Source of the DNA: Leeuwenhoekiella blandensis MED217
GTDB lineage: Bacteria > Bacteroidota > Bacteroidia > Flavobacteriales > Flavobacteriaceae
Direction: 5' to 3'
Length of the DNA: 64,000 nucleotides
NCBI RefSeq assembly: GCF_000152985.1
Contig: NZ_CH672395.1
Coordinates: forward strand, 1,278,567 to 1,342,566
Below are positions 59,337 through 64,000 of the stretch, piece after piece. Under the pieces are notes generated by a model that worked only from the letters and a program-made list of their open reading frames with translations, was not told where the DNA came from and searched no databases. The position numbers and the translations under genes were made by a program. Position 1 is the first letter of the stretch. Every line of letters begins with the position of its first letter.

Positions 59337-62300
59337 TTAAAATTTAAGAGATAAGCCTAAAGAATAGGTTTCTGAAAATGGATTGGTTTGAGCTGTTCCT
59401 CGATTTGCAGAGGTAGAGGGACTGTTTAAATTCACAGAAGCACTTGCGGCTTCCGGATCGATATAATCGGTCAGTTTAGAAAAGGTCAGAAGGTTTTCGC
59501 CACTAAAGTAGATACGCAGTTTCGTCGCAGCGGTTTTTGATATCAGTCCGTCAGGAAGTGTATAGCCTAAGGTCAGATTTTTAAGTCTGAGATAGGCCAC
59601 GCTTTGCAAGTAGCGATCATTTACTTTTTCTAAAGAACCACCAAGCGCGATATAACCGTAATTTCGGGGATAGTAAGCATCAGTATTTTCTGGGCTCCAC
59701 ATATCGTCTACCATATCTTTTCTGATATAAGAATTATAGGGTCTGTTGTAAGGTCCCCAAAACATTCGAGAGTCTGAATTAGGATACCAATCTTGTTTCC
59801 CTACACCCTGAAAGAACACGGAAAAATCAAAGCCTTTCCAATTTGCATTAGCCAAAAAGCTGTATAAATATTGCGGAGCAGAATTCCCAATAATTTCACG
59901 GTCTCCAGGATTGTCCACGGTATTTTCACCTTCTCCTATATAGCCATCACCATCAAGGTCTCTGTATTTTACATCGCCAGGTTGTAGCCCTCCTCCGGAT
60001 GTGATTCTATTGGAAACAAAACTCTGGTCTGCGTGATTGGCAATCTCTTCTTCGGTTTGAAAAAGTCCATCTATGCGATATCCCCAAAGTTCCCCGATGG
60101 TCATCCCTTCATAAAAGTCTACCAGGCTACGGTTAGGATTATCAAAGTTGGTTATTTTGGTTTTTGAGTTGGAAAGGTTCGCAGTTACAGACCAGCTGAA
60201 CGTATCTTCAGCTAATTCAAAATAGTCATTATAGCTCACTGAAAGTTCGAATCCTTTGGTTCTTAAATCGGCAGCATTTTCTAAAGGAGAAGCAGTACCT
60301 AAAACACTAGGTAGTGTTGCCCCGGGTGAAAGCATTCCTTCGGTATCTCGTTGAAACCAATCAAAAGAAGCAGACAAGTGGTTGTTGAAAACCCCTACAT
60401 CAACTCCGAAGTCAAGCGTACTTACTTTTTCCCAGGTGATCTCGCTAGGGTTTAAGGCTGGAGATTCGATATAGTTTAAACGACTTCCATTAAGCACGTA
60501 GTTATACAATCCATTAGGTAAAGTCGGAAAATAGGCATAGTTACCAATATTTTGATTTCCTAGAGAACCATAAGAAGCACGGAATTTCAGCAGGTCAAAG
60601 GTTTCTCCTGTGGCATTTTCAATAAATTGCTCTTTGTTTGCTAACCAAGCCCCTGAAAAGGATGGGAAGAATCCCCATCGATAGGCAGATGGAAAACGTG
60701 ATGTTGCATCATATCTACCATTAAACTCAGCTACATATTTATCTTTATAATCATAGGATAGTCTGTAAAATAAACCTTGAAGCGCCCATTCTGATGCACT
60801 ACCAGAGGTAGTAGGATTCGATGTTGCCAGTCCTAAGGAGTTTAAGTCATTTGAAATTAAATTTTGCTTACTGGCGTTGATGCTTTTGGTGATGAACGTT
60901 TCTTGGTTGAAACCAATAGTAGCTTTTACATTATGATCTCCAAAATAACCTTTGTACTCGCCATATACGTTGAGCGCATCGTATTTACTTTCAGTTCGAT
61001 ATTCATTAAGGTAATCATTTCCCATAAGATCCAATTGTTCAGGATAAATAGAGTAGGGGATACGGGTCGAGCGTTGAAACCTGCTATACTCATTACGTCT
61101 GATAGCATAGTTTGCATTTAAGGTTACCCCTTTGATGGGTTTAAGTTCTACAGAAGCGATGTTACTAAACTCATTATTATTGGTTTGCTGTTTGGTGGTT
61201 CCTTGTAATAGTCCGGCATACACACCGTCACCAATCGTATAGTTATTCAGTTCCGTACGCCATAAGGCACCTCCATCAGGATTTACAGGAACATAGGAAG
61301 GCAGTGCGTGCACCCATATTAAACTTCCCCAAAGGTTGCTGTAGTTTCCATATTGGCTACCACTGTGCTCCAGATCTTCTGAGCTGTTGTACTGCATATT
61401 GTTAGAGAACGATAACCAGTCTGTGGCTTTGATATCAATTTTGCCACGTAAATTGTACTTATCGTAATAGTCGTCCTGAACTTTCAGGATTCCTTGAGAT
61501 TGAAAATTACGATAGGAGAAATAAGCTTTGATTTTTTCAGAACCTCCGGAAACAGAAGCATTATAAATTTGTGTTGGATAGGTCTTTCTGAAAAAAGTAT
61601 TCCACCAGTCCGTATAGCCGTAGTGCACATATTGATCACGCCCATTGCGCTGGTCAATAATGACACGGGCTAGAGAAGGGTCTTGGGAAACTTCATAAAG
61701 CGCCTGCATATCTTCTTCCGTATAACCGGTATAAGACGCTCCGCTGTTATTTCTAAAAGCTTCATCCACGATGGAAACTGCTTTAAAAGGGTCAGTAAGA
61801 AAATCGGTGTTCATCGTTGGGGAGTTAATAGCTGTGGTCACTCCCAGATTCACTTGAACATTACCTTTATCCGCATTTTTAGTGGTTACTAAGACCACAC
61901 CAAAGGAACCTCGCGCTCCATAGATCGCGGCGGCTCCGGCATCTTTTAAAACACTGATTGATTCAACATCACTTGGATTGAGGTTGCTCAAGCTTCCTTC
62001 TATACCATCAATAAGAATCAGTGGTGTTCCGCCATTAATAGAAGTAAAACCTCTGATGTTAATACGAGGTTCTGCACCTATTTTACCGGTACTTTGAGTA
62101 ACATTAAGTCCGGGACTTAGACCCTGAAGACTTGAGGTAACGTCGGCTACGGGTCTCTGTTCTAAATTTTCAGTGTTGACCGTGCTAACTGCGGTAGAAA
62201 GTTTTTCTCGGCTGGTTTCACCATAACCTACGACAACCACTTCATCAAGTGCATTATTATCTGCTTGTAATTGAACTTGGATCGGGGCCAAAGATTCAAT

Positions 62301-62618
62301 GGTGATTTCCTGAGTGGTAAATCCTATATAGGAAATTTTAATTACCGCAGGTAATTGAGAAACATTAAGTTCAAAGTTACCATCAAAATCAGAGGAGGCC
62401 CCATTGGTGGTATTTACTTCCATAATAGAAGCTCCCGGTAAAGGCATTCCTGTATTGTCAAGAACCGTTCCTGTTAATTTTTGCTGATCGATGTTTGTGT
62501 TTAATGGAACGTTGGCCGCATTAATATTGGTTGAGCAGTAGAGTAATAAAGTAATCGCGACCAAAAATTTGGGCACAAGGGCAGGCAATTCAAAAAATTG
62601 GAGTAATTTGTTTTTCAT
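59337..62618 (-). CDS. susC: SusC/RagA-family TonB-dependent transporter
   Basis: 1093 residues from the ATG at 62618 (an upstream TTG at 62678 is less likely). It has a signal peptide, a carboxypeptidase-like domain (KLTGTVLDNTGMPLPGAS), a plug with GLSPGLNVTQSTGKIGAEPR and INIRGFTSINGG, and a 22-strand barrel ending SLGLSLKF. It imports oligomers captured by SusD. The 5' region has a hairpin at 62663-62688. An HTCS regulator gene lies upstream on the same strand. Confidence 0.93.
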   Translation of the reverse strand: MKNKLLQFFELPALVPKFLVAITLLLYCSTNINAANVPLNTNIDQQKLTGTVLDNTGMPLPGASIMEVNTTNGASSDFDGNFELNVSQLPAVIKISYIGFTTQEITIESLAPIQVQLQADNNALDEVVVVGYGETSREKLSTAVSTVNTENLEQRPVADVTSSLQGLSPGLNVTQSTGKIGAEPRINIRGFTSINGGTPLILIDGIEGSLSNLNPSDVESISVLKDAGAAAIYGARGSFGVVLVTTKNADKGNVQVNLGVTTAINSPTMNTDFLTDPFKAVSIVDEAFRNNSGASYTGYTEEDMQALYEVSQDPSLARVIIDQRNGRDQYVHYGYTDWWNTFFRKTYPTQIYNASVSGGSEKIKAYFSYRNFQSQGILKVQDDYYDKYNLRGKIDIKATDWLSFSNNMQYNSSEDLEHSGSQYGNYSNLWGSLIWVHALPSYVPVNPDGGALWRTELNNYTIGDGVYAGLLQGTTKQQTNNNEFSNIASVELKPIKGVTLNANYAIRRNEYSRFQRSTRIPYSIYPEQLDLMGNDYLNEYRTESKYDALNVYGEYKGYFGDHNVKATIGFNQETFITKSINASKQNLISNDLNSLGLATSNPTTSGSASEWALQGLFYRLSYDYKDKYVAEFNGRYDATSRFPSAYRWGFFPSFSGAWLANKEQFIENATGETFDLLKFRASYGSLGNQNIGNYAYFPTLPNGLYNYVLNGSRLNYIESPALNPSEITWEKVSTLDFGVDVGVFNNHLSASFDWFQRDTEGMLSPGATLPSVLGTASPLENAADLRTKGFELSVSYNDYFELAEDTFSWSVTANLSNSKTKITNFDNPNRSLVDFYEGMTIGELWGYRIDGLFQTEEEIANHADQSFVSNRITSGGGLQPGDVKYRDLDGDGYIGEGENTVDNPGDREIIGNSAPQYLYSFLANANWKGFDFSVFFQGVGKQDWYPNSDSRMFWGPYNRPYNSYIRKDMVDDMWSPENTDAYYPRNYGYIALGGSLEKVNDRYLQSVAYLRLKNLTLGYTLPDGLISKTAATKLRIYFSGENLLTFSKLTDYIDPEAASASVNLNSPSTSANRGTAQTNPFSETYSLGLSLKF

Positions 62619-62662
62619 CAGAATGGAACTATGGATTTGTACTGTAGTTTTAGTTTTAATGA

Positions 62663-62688
62663 CCCGTTTCTGGTGCAACAGAAACGGG
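62663..62688. promoter_or_regulatory. Perfect hairpin in the susC leader region
   Basis: CCCGTTTCT (62663-62671) and AGAAACGGG (62680-62688) form a 9-bp stem with an 8-nt loop, about 45 nt before the susC start on the minus strand. No U-tract follows in the direction of susC, so it is not an ordinary terminator; on the plus strand a CTTTAAATTTTT does follow. It may shape the susC 5' leader. Confidence 0.55.
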
Positions 62689-63250
62689 CTTTAAATTTTT
62701 GGGCTAATTCAATAAATGTGTCTTATAATAGGGTCATTAAGAGGTTAGAATTTTCTTTGAAGACAAAAAAACGGCTTATATCTTCCAATTGGATTAACTT
62801 AATTTTATCTAAATCTTAAATAGTAAATGGTTTTAGTTAGAAGCTTAACCTTGAGTTTACAAAGTAGCGGAATAGAAAAAGTTGGGTTAATCTACTTCTA
62901 TGATAATCTTATAAATGGGAAAACATGAGGATCATTACGTGAAATTACATTGTATGATTCTCGTGCAAGTTCTTTAGCGCTGCATTTAGATAGCGACCAA
63001 TTCTGTGGAAGGATAAATACTTATGAAGTGGAGAGCTGCCCAAAACCTATACACGATCATACATAAATAATTGGCCTGAGCTGAGTCACCTAAAGAATAT
63101 TAGGTTAAATAAAGGTTCTAATTTATGCTGGCTAGGATCAAAAATCAAGACATATTTAGAGATTAAATATAAGGTTTGCCTTAAAATACTCGCCTTATAG
63201 TATAACAACTCAAAGTCTACCTTTCTATGAATCGCTTTATATACCTAAAT
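62689..63250. other. Upstream region of susCD, no gene seen
   Basis: About 560 nt without an ORF, hairpin or repeat I can support. It should hold the susC promoter and the binding site of the HTCS regulator. No match of useful length to the structured repeats of 53.5-55.9 kb was found by eye. Confidence 0.5.
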
Positions 63251-64000
63251 TTAATCAACTTTCTTTAAAAATTCAGATGGTGGCATTCCAAAGTGCTTTT
63301 GAAAATTTCGGCCAAAGTTGGTTTGTGATTTATAACCAACCTCCTCAGCGATTTCAAAAATTTTCTTGTTTGATGTTTTCAATAGAAATGCTGCTTTTCT
63401 GAGTCTACTTACATTTATGAGTTCGTTGGGGGATAGTTCAGAGATTTCTTTTATTTTTCGGTATAATGTTGATCGGCTCATATTCATTAAGCGAGCTAAT
63501 GACTCTACATTAAGATGAGGCTCTTCTAAGTTTTGCAAAATTACCGTATCCAATTTGGAAAGAAAATTTTGGTCGGAGACAGAGGTTGACAATGACTTCA
63601 AATGGGCTAGAGGCGAACTACTATAATGCCCTAAAATCGTTCTTCTATTTTCAAGAAGGTTCGAGATTTGTACTAAAACATGATCCATTGAAAATGGTTT
63701 TGAAATGTAGGCATCTGCACCTGATTCTAAGCCTTCAATTTTTGCGTTTAAAGCACTTTTAGCTGTTAATAGGATTACAGGGATGTGACTAGATTTAATG
63801 TCCTCTTTGATAAATCGACATAATTCAATTCCATTCAAAATTGGCATCATGACATCACTTATTACAAGTTGAATTTCGTATTTCGAAATATAGTCTAAGG
63901 CTTTCTCACCGTTCCAGGCTATTATAACATTATAAATAGAAGACAGTTCTGAATACATGAAATCTGCAAGCTCTCGGTTGTCTTCGGCAACTAAAATAGT
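63251..64000 (-). CDS. Hybrid two-component regulator (HTCS), C-terminal part
   Basis: The frame is open to the right edge, giving 249 visible residues. It begins with a receiver (ILVAEDNRELADF, acceptor Asp in LVISDVMMP, LLTAK, SKPFSMD), followed by an AraC-type HTH: LNVESLARLMNMSRSTLYRK and IFEIAEEVGYKSQTNFGRNF. This is the output end of HTCS proteins, which fuse a periplasmic sensor, kinase, receiver and AraC domain and control SusCD loci. The sensor part must lie beyond 64000. It probably activates the neighbouring susCD operon. Confidence 0.88.
   Translation of the reverse strand, partial: TILVAEDNRELADFMYSELSSIYNVIIAWNGEKALDYISKYEIQLVISDVMMPILNGIELCRFIKEDIKSSHIPVILLTAKSALNAKIEGLESGADAYISKPFSMDHVLVQISNLLENRRTILGHYSSSPLAHLKSLSTSVSDQNFLSKLDTVILQNLEEPHLNVESLARLMNMSRSTLYRKIKEISELSPNELINVSRLRKAAFLLKTSNKKIFEIAEEVGYKSQTNFGRNFQKHFGMPPSEFLKKVD

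Noticed and set aside
62689-63250. A gene or sRNA in the susC upstream spacer.
   Set aside because: Only short frames without ribosome-binding or protein-like features, and no convincing hairpin with terminator.

Overview
The window looks like a chromosome segment of a marine-type member of the Flavobacteriaceae (Bacteroidota). The support is a SusC/SusD pair with a hybrid two-component regulator, RteC, flavobacterial -7 boxes of the form TAnnTTTG, DUF983 and YeeE/YedE pairs, and low-GC coding with AT-rich spacers. No rRNA or tRNA gene was recognised.

Layout. (1) 1-6.6 kb, minus strand: mobile-element genes (DUF3800-like protein, PD-(D/E)XK-like protein, DnaC-like ATPase, replication-type protein, excisionase-type HTH, RteC), then a membrane LuxR-type regulator and a one-domain asparaginase-like protein. 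(2) 6.7-34.4 kb: a sulfur and persulfide handling island. It has a Crp/Fnr regulator, TauE exporter, two persulfide dioxygenase-rhodanese fusions, peroxiredoxin, rhodaneses, DsrE proteins, sulfide:quinone oxidoreductase, two SoxB-like phosphoesterases, DsbD and TlpA, DoxX and a YeeE/YedE pair, plus an RND efflux operon. Nine candidate promoters carry GTAAC-N4-GTTAC exactly 22 nt upstream of a TAnnTTTR box, so the island looks like one regulon of its own Crp/Fnr protein. Four genes here (HMA protein, SQR, Dps, DoxX) carry frameshifts. (3) 34.5-38.5 kb: a compact minus-strand operon of nuclease-like and unknown genes. An IS3 element (38.6-39.9 kb) and a tyrosine recombinase (40.1-41.2 kb) follow and may mark the right end of an integrated island.

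(4) 41.4-48.0 kb: an unusual minus-strand operon in the order parD, parE, WYL regulator, an 823-aa fusion of adenine methylase, target-recognition domain and histidine kinase, a response regulator, and HsdM. No restriction subunit is visible. (5) 48-50.8 kb: small hypothetical and lipoprotein genes and an XRE regulator.

(6) 50.9-55.9 kb: the most striking locus. An ECF sigma factor with an extra C-terminal HTH is translationally coupled to a TnpB/Cas12f-like protein whose RuvC catalytic residues and zinc-finger end are missing. A 109-bp nested palindrome lies upstream, and five copies of a three-hairpin structured repeat lie downstream. This fits an RNA-guided transcription factor. (7) 55.9-64 kb: a SusCD locus with two secreted endonuclease/exonuclease/phosphatase-family enzymes and the C-terminal part of an HTCS regulator. 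It is a plausible, unproven, target of the neighbouring sigma-dCas12f pair.
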